DNA from: Acrocarpospora catenulata
GTDB lineage: Bacteria > Actinomycetota > Actinomycetes > Streptosporangiales > Streptosporangiaceae
Assembly: GCF_018476525.1 (NCBI RefSeq)
Contig: NZ_JAHCST010000073.1
Coordinates: 1 to 45,571 of the forward strand
Reading direction: 5' to 3'
DNA length: 45,571 nt
Of this stretch, positions 16,554 to 24,628 are shown piece after piece. The notes beneath the pieces were generated by a model. The model was not told where the DNA came from and did no database searches. It saw only the letters and a program-made list of their open reading frames with translations. Every line of letters starts with the position of its first letter. The first letter of the stretch is position 1. The translations under genes were made by a program, and so were the position numbers.

Positions 16554-18059
16554 GTGGTGGAAGGGGATCCGGTACGGCTGGGGCCGTTCACGATCGTGCG
16601 CCGCCTGGGCGAGGGCGGGCAGGGCGTGGTGTTCCTGGGCACCGGGCCATCCGGGGAACAGGTGGCCGTCAAGCTGCTGCACACCCGGCTCACCGCCGAC
16701 CCCGAGGCCAGGACCCGCTTCCTGCACGAGGTGGCGCTGGCCCAGCGGGTGGCCAGGTTCTGCACCGCCCCCGTGCTCCACGCCGACCTGGCCGGCAACC
16801 AGCCGTACATCGTCAGCGAGTACGTGCCCGGCAGTTCCCTGCGCGACCTGGTCGACCAGGAGGGCCCGCGCCGGGGGGCGGCGCTGGACCGGCTGGCGAT
16901 CAGCACGGCCACCGCGCTGGCCGCCATCCACCGGGCGGGCATCACCCACCGCGACTTCAAACCGGCCAACGTGCTGATGGGCCCGGAGGGCCCGGTGGTG
17001 ATCGACTTCGGCGTCGCCAAGGCGCTGGACTCGCCGCAGACCACCGGCACCGGCGCCACCATGGGCACCCCGGCCTACCTGGCCCCCGAGGTGATGTCCG
17101 ACGGCCAGGCCACGGCCGCCTCCGACGTGTTCGCCTGGGGGGTCACCATCGTCTTCGCGGCGACCGGCCGCCCCGCGTTCGGGGCGGACTCGATCCCGAA
17201 GGTGATGAACCGCATCCTGCACCAGCCGCCGGACCTCGGCGAACTGACGGGCGAGCTGCGCGAGCTGGTCACCGCCTGCCTGGCGAAGGACCCGGCGCGG
17301 CGGCCGACCGCCGAGGCGGTGGTGGCGCATCTGACGGGCGGCGCCAAGGTCACGGCTCCCCTCCCGGCACGCCGTCCCGACCGGCGGCGTCCGGTGATCG
17401 TGGCCGCCGCCGCGGCCGTCTCGGCGCTGGCGGTCACCGCCGCCGCCGTGCTCTCCAACCAGCAGCCCGACCCGGTCCCGGTGGCGGCGCCGCCGACGTT
17501 ACCCGCCCCGGCGGCCACCACCCCGGAGAGCTCGCCGTCCCGGCCGCCCCGGAGGTCGCCCGCGCCCGTGAAGAGCGCGGCGGTGGTCCCGGTCAAGCAG
17601 CCGGTGAAACCGTCCCAGACGCCGAAGCCCACGCCCAGTCCCACGCCGAGCCCTTCCCCCACTCCCTCCCCCAGCCCCTCGCCCAGTCCTTCCCCCAGCC
17701 CGTCGCCGACGCCGAAGCCGGCGCCCAAGCCCAACCCGTACACGCCGCGCGGGCTCTGCGGCGGGCAGTTCCGGGTGATCGGCACCCACGGCTGGTCCGG
17801 CAAGGCGACCACCTACCTGCTGAAGAACCCGGCCAACAACCGCTACTGCGTGGTGACGCTGTCCAAGAACGAACTGGAGGGCAAGGTCAGGATGGGCGCG
17901 GTGCTGCTGGTGAAGGACGGCCCCACCGGCCGCGACTGGGGCCGGTACACCGCCTACGCCGGGCCGATCAAACTGGCCGCCCCCGGCAAGTGCGTGATCT
18001 GGGGCGGCGGCTACGCCCAGACCTCCTGGAAGAGCACCTGGACGCACTGCGGAACCTGA
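16554..18059 (+). CDS. Transmembrane Ser/Thr protein kinase with Pro/Ser linker and Cys-containing sensor domain
   Basis: 501-aa Hanks-type kinase. The cytosolic domain has a glycine loop (GEGGQGVV), VAVK (K40), HRDFKPANV (D134), DFG (151-153) and GTPAYLAPE (171-179), so it should be active. One membrane helix (about 280-300) leads to an extracellular Pro/Ser/Thr tether, including ~25 residues of PSPTPSPS type, then a compact ~100-aa domain with four cysteines (CGGQ, YCVV, KCVIW, HCGT) that may form two disulfides. No PASTA repeat is present; the ligand is unknown. GTG at 16554 and at 16557 both follow GGGGAGAA, and 16557 has the better spacing. It lies between the GlcD-like gene and the carboxylase operon with no clear tie to either. 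Confidence 0.92.
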   Translation: MVEGDPVRLGPFTIVRRLGEGGQGVVFLGTGPSGEQVAVKLLHTRLTADPEARTRFLHEVALAQRVARFCTAPVLHADLAGNQPYIVSEYVPGSSLRDLVDQEGPRRGAALDRLAISTATALAAIHRAGITHRDFKPANVLMGPEGPVVIDFGVAKALDSPQTTGTGATMGTPAYLAPEVMSDGQATAASDVFAWGVTIVFAATGRPAFGADSIPKVMNRILHQPPDLGELTGELRELVTACLAKDPARRPTAEAVVAHLTGGAKVTAPLPARRPDRRRPVIVAAAAAVSALAVTAAAVLSNQQPDPVPVAAPPTLPAPAATTPESSPSRPPRRSPAPVKSAAVVPVKQPVKPSQTPKPTPSPTPSPSPTPSPSPSPSPSPSPSPTPKPAPKPNPYTPRGLCGGQFRVIGTHGWSGKATTYLLKNPANNRYCVVTLSKNELEGKVRMGAVLLVKDGPTGRDWGRYTAYAGPIKLAAPGKCVIWGGGYAQTSWKSTWTHCGT

Positions 18060-18078
18060 CCCCGAGCACAATGTGCCC

Positions 18079-19674
18079 ATGAGTCTGATCGCCAGCGGGC
18101 TGGACACGGCAGCCCCCGAGTACGGCGCCCGTCGTGCCGCCATGCTCGCCAAACTGGACGACCTGGCGGCCGAGCACGCCAAGGCGGTGGCCGGCGGCGG
18201 CCCCAAGTACGCCGACCGGCACCGGGAGCGGGGCAAGCTCCTGGCCAGGGAGCGGGTGGAACTACTGCTGGACCCCGACTCCCCCTTCCTGGAGCTGTCG
18301 CCGCTGGCCGCCTGGGGCAGCGACTTCCCGGTCGGGGCCAGCGTGGTGACCGGCATCGGGGTGGTCGAGGGCGTGGAGTGCGTGGTCGTCGCCAACGACC
18401 CGACCGTGCGGGGCGGCGCGTCCAACCCGTGGACGCTCCGCAAGACGCTGCGGGCGGCCGACATCGCGCTGAAGAACCGGCTGCCGCTGATCAACCTGGT
18501 CGAGTCCGGCGGCGCAGACCTGCCCACCCAGAAGGAGATCTTCATCCCGGGCGGCCAGGTCTTCCGCGACCTCACCCGGCTGTCGGCGGCGGGCGTCCCC
18601 ACCATCGCGCTGGTCTTCGGCACCTCCACCGCCGGCGGCGCGTACGTGCCCGGCATGAGCGACCACGTGGTCATGGTCCGGGACCGGGCCAAGGTCTTCC
18701 TGGGCGGCCCGCCGCTGGTGAAGGTGGCCACCGGGGAGGAGTCCGACGACGAGTCGCTGGGCGGGGCGCTGCTGCACGCCCGCGACTCCGGCCTGGCCGA
18801 CCACCTGGCCGCCGACGAGCGGGACGCGCTCCGGCTGGGCCGCCGCATCGTGCGCCGCCTCAACTGGCGCAAGCTCGGCCGCGCCCCCGGCCCGGTCACC
18901 GCCCCGGTCTACGACGAGGACGAACTGCTCGGCGTGGTGCCGGAGGACCTGCGGGTGCCGTTCGACCCGCGTGAGGTGATCGCCCGCATCGTGGACGGCA
19001 GCGACTTCGACGAGTTCAAGCCGCTGTACGGCGACAGCCTGGTCACCGGCTGGGCGGCCCTGCACGGCTACCCGATCGGCATCCTGGCCAACGCCCGCGG
19101 CGTGCTGTTCGGCGCCGAGTCGCAGAAGGCCGCCCAGTTCATCCAGCTGGCCGACCAGACCAGGACGCCGCTGCTGTTCCTGCAGAACACCACCGGCTAC
19201 ATGGTGGGCCGGGAGTACGAGCGCTCCGGCATCGTCAAGCACGGCTCGATGATGATCAACGCGGTGGCCAACTCCACGGTGCCGCACATCACGATCGTCC
19301 TGGGCGCCTCCTACGGCGCGGGAAACTACGGCATGTGCGGGCGGGCCTTCGATCCGCGCTTCCTGTTCGCCTGGCCGAGCGCCAAGTCGGCGGTGATGGG
19401 CCCGGCCCAGCTGGCGGGGGTGCTGTCCATCGTCGGCCGGGCCGCCGCCGAGTCGCGCGGGCAGGTCTACGACGAGGAAGGGGACGCGGCCATGCGCGCC
19501 ATGGTGGAGTCCCAGGTTGAGGCGGAGTCGCTGGCGTTCTTCCTGTCGGGGCGGCTCTACGACGACGGGGTGATCGATCCCCGGGACACCCGTACCGTGG
19601 TCGGGCTCTGCCTGTCCGCGATCAACAACGCCGCCGAACCCGCGCCTGGCGGGTTCGGCGTCTTCCGGATGTGA
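18079..19674 (+). CDS. Acyl-CoA carboxylase, carboxyltransferase (beta) subunit
   Basis: 531-aa carboxyltransferase subunit of a biotin-dependent acyl-CoA carboxylase. It moves carboxylate from carboxybiotin to an acyl-CoA such as 3-methylcrotonyl-CoA or geranyl-CoA. Crotonase-fold N and C halves are complete, with family motifs ESGGADLPTQKEIF, FGTSTAGGAYVPGMSD, NTTGYMVGREYE and GASYGAGNYGMCGRAF followed by FLFAWPSAKSAVMGP. The length and the GNYGMCGRAF block are those of the MccB/AtuC group rather than the propionyl-CoA group. ATG at 18079 is the first start with the family's N-terminus; no strong ribosome site is seen. It is the first gene of a four-gene operon and lies 7 bp before the biotin subunit. 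The choice between leucine and terpene substrates cannot be settled from sequence alone. Confidence 0.92.
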   Translation: MSLIASGLDTAAPEYGARRAAMLAKLDDLAAEHAKAVAGGGPKYADRHRERGKLLARERVELLLDPDSPFLELSPLAAWGSDFPVGASVVTGIGVVEGVECVVVANDPTVRGGASNPWTLRKTLRAADIALKNRLPLINLVESGGADLPTQKEIFIPGGQVFRDLTRLSAAGVPTIALVFGTSTAGGAYVPGMSDHVVMVRDRAKVFLGGPPLVKVATGEESDDESLGGALLHARDSGLADHLAADERDALRLGRRIVRRLNWRKLGRAPGPVTAPVYDEDELLGVVPEDLRVPFDPREVIARIVDGSDFDEFKPLYGDSLVTGWAALHGYPIGILANARGVLFGAESQKAAQFIQLADQTRTPLLFLQNTTGYMVGREYERSGIVKHGSMMINAVANSTVPHITIVLGASYGAGNYGMCGRAFDPRFLFAWPSAKSAVMGPAQLAGVLSIVGRAAAESRGQVYDEEGDAAMRAMVESQVEAESLAFFLSGRLYDDGVIDPRDTRTVVGLCLSAINNAAEPAPGGFGVFRM

Positions 19675-19681
19675 GCGCCAC

Positions 19682-21649
19682 ATGAGCCGTACGAGCATCG
19701 CCCGCCTGCTGGTGGCCAACCGGGGGGAGATCGCCCGCCGGGTGCTGCGTACCTGCCGGGAGCTGGGCATCGAGACCGTCGCGGTGTTCACCGCCGCCGA
19801 CGCCGCCGCGCCGCACGTGGCCGAGGCCGACCACGCGGTACGCCTCGGGGACGGCGACCCGAAGGCATATCTGGACATCGGCCTGGTCATCGAGGCCGCC
19901 ACCCGCGCGGGGGCGGACGCGGTGCACCCCGGCTACGGCTTCCTGTCGGAGAACGCCGAGTTCGCCCGTGCCGTACAGGCCGCGGGGCTGACCTGGATCG
20001 GGCCCCCGCCGGAGGCCATCGCGGCGATGGGCTCCAAGATCGAGGCCAAGGAGCTGATGGCCAGGGCCGGGGTGCCGGTGCTGCCGGGCGTCACGGTGGC
20101 GGACTCGCAGGATCCGGCCGAACTGGCGGCCCAGGTCGCGGAGACCCTGGGCGAGCAGCCGCTGCTGGTCAAGGCGTCCGCCGGGGGCGGCGGGCGGGGC
20201 ATGCGCATCGTCCGGGACCCCGCCGAGCTGCCCGACGCGGTGGCCGCCGCCCGGCGGGAGGCGGCGGCCGCGTTCGGCGACGGCACGGTCTTCGTCGAAC
20301 CTCTGGTGGAACAAGCCCGGCACGTCGAGGTGCAGATCCTGGCCGACGCGCACGGCACGGTCTGGGCGCTGGGCGAGCGTGACTGCTCGATCCAGCGCCG
20401 CCACCAGAAGGTGATCGAGGAGGCGCCCTCCCCCGCCGTCACGCCGGAGCTGCGCCGCGAGCTGGCCGAGGCGGCGACGCAGGCCGCCAGAGCCATCGGC
20501 TATCAGGGTGCGGGCACGGTGGAGTTCCTGCTCGCCGGGGGCCGCTTCCACTTCCTGGAGACCAACACCCGGCTCCAGGTCGAGCACCCGGTGACCGAGT
20601 GCGTCTACGGCGTCGACCTGGTCCGGCTCCAGATCGAGATCGCCGAAGGGCTGGCCCTGCCCGCGCTGCCGCCCAGCCCGGTCGGCCACGCCATCGAGGT
20701 CCGCCTCTACGCCGAGGACCCGGCCAAGGACTGGCTGCCCGGCCACGGCACCCTCCACCACTTCGCGATCCCGGGCGTGGAGAGCGAGTTCGAAGCCGGT
20801 GGCCTCCGCCTGGACTCAGGGGTGGTGGACGGTGACGAGATCGGCACCCACTACGACCCGATGCTGGCCAAGCTCATCTGTTACGCGCCCACCCGCGACG
20901 CCGCCGCCCGCCGCCTGGCCACCGCGCTGGCCGGAGCCCGCATCCACGGCCCCGTCACCAACCGCGACCTGCTGGTCCGCGTGCTCCGCCACCCGGAGTT
21001 CCGCTCCGGCGCCACCGACACCGGCTTCCTGGACCGGCACCGGCTCACCGAACCCCTCGCCGACCCCGAATCCGTGCGACTGTCGGCGCTGGCGGCGGCA
21101 CTGTCCCGCTCGGCCGCCAACCGCCACACCGCACCCGTACTCGGCGGCCTGCCCAGCGGCTGGCGGAACGTGCCCTCCCAACCCCAGCGCGTCGAGTACG
21201 CGGAAACCGGGCCGATCGAATACCGCTTCACCCGCGACGGCCTGGACCACCCGGGCGTCGTCCTGGTGAGCGCCGACCCCGGCCGGGTGGTGCTGGAGTC
21301 GGAGGGCATCACCCGCACCTTCACGGTCGCGGCCCACCCCGAGGCCACCTTCGTCGACTCCCCCCTCGGCCCGGTACGGCTCACGCCACTCCCCCGCCTC
21401 CCCGAACCGGCGGAAAAAGTCGCCCCCGGATCGCTACTGGCCCCCATGCCGGGCACAGTGCTCAGGGTGGAAGCCGCCCAAGGCGAGCGAATCGCCGCGG
21501 GAAAGGCCGTGGTGGTCCTGGAGGCCATGAAGATGGAACATCAGATCGCCGCACCGGCCGACGGGCTGGTGGCGGAGCTCAACGTCGCCCCAGGCGACCA
21601 GGTCGAGGCCGGGAGCGTGCTCGCGGTCATCACAGCGGAAGGCGAATAG
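19682..21649 (+). CDS. Acyl-CoA carboxylase, biotin carboxylase/BCCP (alpha) subunit
   Basis: 655-aa alpha subunit joining an ATP-dependent biotin carboxylase (residues ~5-450) to a biotinyl carrier domain (last ~75 residues). The chain shows LLVANRGEIARRV, HPGYGFLSENAEFA, the ATP-grasp glycine loop KASAGGGGRGMRIV, the catalytic block ETNTRLQVEHPVTE and the biotin motif EAMKMEH with K617 as the biotinylated lysine. Together with the beta subunit it should form an (alpha-beta)6 type carboxylase in the cytosol. Its ATG lies 7 bp after the beta stop and its stop is 4 bp before the hydratase ATG. Length and domain order are typical of MccA/AtuF. Confidence 0.94.
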   Translation: MSRTSIARLLVANRGEIARRVLRTCRELGIETVAVFTAADAAAPHVAEADHAVRLGDGDPKAYLDIGLVIEAATRAGADAVHPGYGFLSENAEFARAVQAAGLTWIGPPPEAIAAMGSKIEAKELMARAGVPVLPGVTVADSQDPAELAAQVAETLGEQPLLVKASAGGGGRGMRIVRDPAELPDAVAAARREAAAAFGDGTVFVEPLVEQARHVEVQILADAHGTVWALGERDCSIQRRHQKVIEEAPSPAVTPELRRELAEAATQAARAIGYQGAGTVEFLLAGGRFHFLETNTRLQVEHPVTECVYGVDLVRLQIEIAEGLALPALPPSPVGHAIEVRLYAEDPAKDWLPGHGTLHHFAIPGVESEFEAGGLRLDSGVVDGDEIGTHYDPMLAKLICYAPTRDAAARRLATALAGARIHGPVTNRDLLVRVLRHPEFRSGATDTGFLDRHRLTEPLADPESVRLSALAAALSRSAANRHTAPVLGGLPSGWRNVPSQPQRVEYAETGPIEYRFTRDGLDHPGVVLVSADPGRVVLESEGITRTFTVAAHPEATFVDSPLGPVRLTPLPRLPEPAEKVAPGSLLAPMPGTVLRVEAAQGERIAAGKAVVVLEAMKMEHQIAAPADGLVAELNVAPGDQVEAGSVLAVITAEGE

Positions 21650-21653
21650 ACAG

Positions 21654-22418
21654 ATGGAAAACGTGGTGCACCTGGCGGTGGAGCGGGGCGTCGCGACGGT
21701 CACCCTCGACTCGCCCCGGAACCGCAATGCCCTGTCCCGGCAGTTGGTGGAGGAGCTCTCCGGCCATTTGGAGGCGGTCACCGCCGACGAAGCGGTGCGG
21801 GCTGTGCTGCTCACCCACACCGGATCGGTCTTCTGCGCCGGGGCCGACCTGGGCGAGGCCGCCGCCGAGGGCATGGAGGCGGGCAGTCGCCGCCTGATCG
21901 ACCTGCTCACCCTCATCGTCGAGTTGCCCAAGCCGGTGGTGGCCATGGTCACCGGCAAGGCCAGGGCGGGCGGGCTCGGCGTGCTCGGGGCCTGTGACAT
22001 CGTGCTCGCCGACGCGGGCGGCGACTACGCCTTCACCGAGGCCCGGCTGGGGCTCAGCCCGGCGATGATCTCGCTCACCCTGCTGCCCCGGCTGGACCCG
22101 CGCGCCGCCGGGCAGTACTTCATCACCGGCGAGACCTTCGACGCGGCGGAGGCCGAACGCATCGGCCTGATCACCCGGGCGGTGCCCGCGCCCGGCCTGG
22201 CGGAGGCGGTGGAGAGCGTGCTGGACGGGCTCCGGCTGGCCTCGCCGCAGGGTCTGGCCGAGTCCAAGCGCCTTGTCACCGAGCCGGTTCGGCGGGCGCT
22301 CGCCGAGCGGGGCGCGGAGATGGCCACCCTGTCCGCGCGGCTCTTCTCCTCCCCGGAGGCCCGCGAGGGTATGAGCGCCTTCCTCCAGAAACGACCGCCG
22401 AGCTGGGCCGTGCGGTGA
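21654..22418 (+). CDS. Enoyl-CoA hydratase/isomerase family protein (AtuE/LiuC-like position)
   Basis: 254-aa crotonase-fold protein likely to hydrate the product of the carboxylase (3-methylglutaconyl-CoA or isohexenylglutaconyl-CoA). Seen: SPRNRNALSRQLV near the start, the oxyanion-hole CAGADLGEA, then ARAGGLGVLGACDIV and FTEARLGLSPAMIS. The glutamate usual in the GGG/A-E-L helix is replaced here by glycine or valine, while the second catalytic glutamate (TEARLGL) is present, as in methylglutaconyl-CoA hydratases. The gene overlaps the following AtuA-like gene by 4 bp (GTGA). Without biochemistry the acyl chain is a guess from context. Confidence 0.9.
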   Translation: MENVVHLAVERGVATVTLDSPRNRNALSRQLVEELSGHLEAVTADEAVRAVLLTHTGSVFCAGADLGEAAAEGMEAGSRRLIDLLTLIVELPKPVVAMVTGKARAGGLGVLGACDIVLADAGGDYAFTEARLGLSPAMISLTLLPRLDPRAAGQYFITGETFDAAEAERIGLITRAVPAPGLAEAVESVLDGLRLASPQGLAESKRLVTEPVRRALAERGAEMATLSARLFSSPEAREGMSAFLQKRPPSWAVR

Positions 22419-24175
22419 CCGGGCCGCTGCGGATCGCCAACTGCTCCGGCTTCTACGGAGACCGGCTGTCGGCGGCGCGGGAGATGGTCGAGGGCGGGCG
22501 GATCGACGTGCTCACCGGCGACTGGCTGGCCGAGCTGACCCTGCTCATCCTGGCGGGGAACCGGCGCAAGGGCCGTCCCGGCTACGCCACCACGTTCCTG
22601 CGGCAGCTGGAGCAGGTGCTGGGCGCCTGCCAGGAGCGGGGCATCCGGATCGTGGCCAACGCCGGCGGTCTCGACCCGGCCGGGTGCGCGGAGGCGGTCG
22701 CCGAGCTGGCCACCCGGCTCGGCCTGCACGGCCTGCGCATCGCCCACGTCACCGGCGACGACCTGCTGACCTCGCTCGCCGGGGAGCCGCTGGTCAACGC
22801 CGACACCGGGGAGATCCTGGCCGCCCAGCCGGTCACCGTCAACGCGTATCTGGGCGGGCGGCCGATCGCGACGGCGCTGGCGGCCGGGGCGGACGTGGTG
22901 GTGACCGGCAGGGTCACCGACGCCGCGCTGGTCACCGGGCCCGGAATGTGGCGGTTCGGCTGGGGTCCGGAAGACCTGGACCCGCTGGCGGGGTCGGTGG
23001 TGGCCGGGCACGTCATCGAGTGCGGCTGCCAGGCCACCGGCGGCAACTACGCGTTCTTCGACGAGGTGCCCGACCTGGCGCACGCCGGGTTCCCCATCGC
23101 CGAGCTGCACCCGGACGGCTCCGCGGTGATCACCAAGCATCCCGGCACGGGCGGGCTGGTCAGCGTGGGCACGGTCACCGCCCAGCTGCTCTACGAGATC
23201 GCCTCGCCCCGCTACCTCGGGCCCGACGTGACCGCCCGCTTCGACACCGTACGGCTCACGCAGGAGGGCCCCGACCGGGTCCTGGTCTCCGGGGTGACCG
23301 GGGAGCCGCCGCCGGAGACGCTCAAGGTCGCCGTCAACCACCTGGGCGGCTACCGGAACACCATGACGCTGGTGCTCACCGGGCTGGACATCCCGGCCAA
23401 GGCGCGGCTGGCCGAGCAGGCGATCTGGGCCAGGGTGCCCAGGGACTCCTTCGAGCAGGTCCACGTCGACCTGGTGGAAGGCAGCGAGACCGCGCTGCTG
23501 CGCATCACCGTGCTGGACCCGGACCCGGCGAAGGCCGGGCGCGCCTTCTCCTCGGCGGTGGTGGAGACCGGCCTGGCCTCCTATCCGGGCCTGTACGCCA
23601 TGGCCCCGCCGGGCGAGGCCACCCCATACGGGGTCTACTGGCCGGTCACGGTCCCCCGCGACCTGGTCAAGCCCGTGGTCTGGCTGGACGGCCGCCGCAT
23701 CCCCGTGGACCCCGCGCCGCCCCCGCTCCCGGAGCCGGAGCCCGCGGTCGAGCCCACTCTCCCGTACGGCACCCACGTCGGCCCCTGGACGTCGGCGGGG
23801 CTGCCGCTGCCACCCGACCATCCCCCGCTGGAGCCCTTCGGGAAGATCGCCGGGGCGCGTTCCGGGGACAAGGGCGGGAACGCCAACGTCGGGGTCTGGG
23901 TGCGGACGCTGGAGCAGTACAGCTGGCTGACCGGCTACCTCACCCCCGACCGCCTGCGCGAGCTGCTGCCCGAGACCCGCGCCTGCCGGATCGACCGTTT
24001 CGAGCTGCCCAACCTGCTGGCCGTCAACTTCGTGGTGCACGGCCTGCTCGGCCGGGGTGTGGCGGCCTCGCCGCTGCTCGACCCGCAGGCGAAGGCGCTG
24101 GGTGAGCGGCTACGGGCCGCGCTGGTACCGCTGCCCCGGACAAACGTGACGAACGGCCATTCCCCCGAAACATGA
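22415..24175 (+). CDS. AtuA-like DUF1446 protein, acyclic terpene utilization family
   Basis: 586-aa protein joining a DUF1446 domain (about residues 5-450; LRIANCSGFYGDRLSAA, VANAGGLDP, VTGRVTDAALVTGPG, TGGNYAFFDEVPD) to a small C-terminal AtuA-associated domain (about 480-580; AGARSGDKGGNANVGVWV). AtuA is essential for citronellol and geraniol growth in Pseudomonas, but its reaction is unclear. The Ser-Gly-Asp-Lys-Gly stretch resembles a phosphate- or CoA-binding loop. The GTG start at 22415 overlaps the hydratase stop by 4 bp. The two domains can be separate genes elsewhere; here they are fused. With the carboxylase pair and hydratase it makes a compact Atu/Liu-type operon, but AtuB, AtuD and AtuG counterparts are not adjacent. 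Confidence 0.9.
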   Translation: MTGPLRIANCSGFYGDRLSAAREMVEGGRIDVLTGDWLAELTLLILAGNRRKGRPGYATTFLRQLEQVLGACQERGIRIVANAGGLDPAGCAEAVAELATRLGLHGLRIAHVTGDDLLTSLAGEPLVNADTGEILAAQPVTVNAYLGGRPIATALAAGADVVVTGRVTDAALVTGPGMWRFGWGPEDLDPLAGSVVAGHVIECGCQATGGNYAFFDEVPDLAHAGFPIAELHPDGSAVITKHPGTGGLVSVGTVTAQLLYEIASPRYLGPDVTARFDTVRLTQEGPDRVLVSGVTGEPPPETLKVAVNHLGGYRNTMTLVLTGLDIPAKARLAEQAIWARVPRDSFEQVHVDLVEGSETALLRITVLDPDPAKAGRAFSSAVVETGLASYPGLYAMAPPGEATPYGVYWPVTVPRDLVKPVVWLDGRRIPVDPAPPPLPEPEPAVEPTLPYGTHVGPWTSAGLPLPPDHPPLEPFGKIAGARSGDKGGNANVGVWVRTLEQYSWLTGYLTPDRLRELLPETRACRIDRFELPNLLAVNFVVHGLLGRGVAASPLLDPQAKALGERLRAALVPLPRTNVTNGHSPET

Positions 24176-24184
24176 GTCCCCCTA

Positions 24185-24200
24185 CAATTGCCCGCAATTG
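24185..24200 (+). terminator. Short CAATTG hairpin after the carboxylase operon
   Basis: CAATTG (24185-24190), CCCG loop and CAATTG (24195-24200), followed by CGCGATTTTT. The stem is weak but the T-run is rare in this DNA. It may be a terminator for the AtuA operon or an AT-rich promoter patch for the small gene at 24240. Confidence 0.35.
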
Positions 24201-24239
24201 CGCGATTTTTCGTGCCTTTTCGGGGAAGGGGACATCCTC

Positions 24240-24476
24240 ATGCGACTGAGATTTCTAGGGTCCACCTCCGAGGCGGGCGCCTGCCCGTCCCTCTACGAGA
24301 CCGACCGGGGCACCATCGTGGTGCAGGGACTGGAGCTCGTGGACGCGGAGGCGCGCGGCGATCTGCGCCACGTGCTGGACGGCGAGACCGCGGTGGAGGT
24401 GCCCCGCGAGCTGCTGGTGGAGATCGCCCGACGGGTGCTGGTTCACGAGAAAACCGTCCCACAGCCAGCCGCATAG
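24240..24476 (+). CDS. Small conserved actinobacterial protein next to an XRE regulator
   Basis: 78-aa protein beginning MRLRFLGSTSEAGACPSLYE, with TDRGTIVVQGLEL and an acidic, helical second half (AVEVPRELLVEIARRVLVHE). Small proteins of this pattern (FLGxT...SPTLYxTDRGTYVVQGW) are common in Streptosporangiales beside DUF5753-type regulators; I recognise the pattern but know no function. ATG at 24240 is set by GGGGAAGGGG 8 nt upstream; a TTG at 24198 would extend it by 14 unlikely residues. It is followed by a perfect palindrome and then by the XRE gene. Confidence 0.75.
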   Translation: MRLRFLGSTSEAGACPSLYETDRGTIVVQGLELVDAEARGDLRHVLDGETAVEVPRELLVEIARRVLVHEKTVPQPAA

Positions 24477-24490
24477 CCCCTGATCAGGGG
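24477..24490 (+). promoter_or_regulatory. CCCCTGATCAGGGG palindrome
   Basis: A perfect 14-bp palindrome directly abutting the stop codon of the small gene (24474-24476) and lying 139 bp before the XRE start. A second palindrome, CGCCGCGGCG, follows at 24494-24503. It could be a terminator stem without a loop or, more likely, a dimeric regulator site. Confidence 0.5.
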
Positions 24491-24558
24491 ACTCGCCGCG
24501 GCGGCTGTCCAGATCACGCCTTTCTCATGAAGAATTGAGACCTGAACTGATCAACTCT

Positions 24559-24572
24559 TAGGGAGTTCCCTA
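24559..24572 (+). promoter_or_regulatory. TAGGGAGTTCCCTA dyad upstream of XRE-DUF5753 gene
   Basis: Perfect 6-bp half-sites (TAGGGA/TCCCTA) separated by GT, 57 bp before the GTG at 24629. The 139-bp gap 24491-24628 otherwise contains only the AT-richer run around 24525-24560 and the ribosome site GGAGGTGA. A dyad of this kind at a regulator promoter is a natural autoregulatory operator; this is inference. Confidence 0.5.
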
Positions 24573-24628
24573 TGGCCTGACGGTCACGATGCGTCTACCT
24601 TTGAGCGCACTATGGCCGGAGGTGAGTG

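Noticed and set aside
17630-17730. DNA tandem repeat of CCCAGTCC type
   Set aside because: It is the coding sequence of the kinase's Pro/Ser tether, so it was not listed as a separate repeat.
22684-24105. 473-codon plus-strand ORF inside the AtuA-like gene
   Set aside because: Out-of-frame shadow with Arg/Gly/Ala-rich product; the AtuA frame has strong family motifs.
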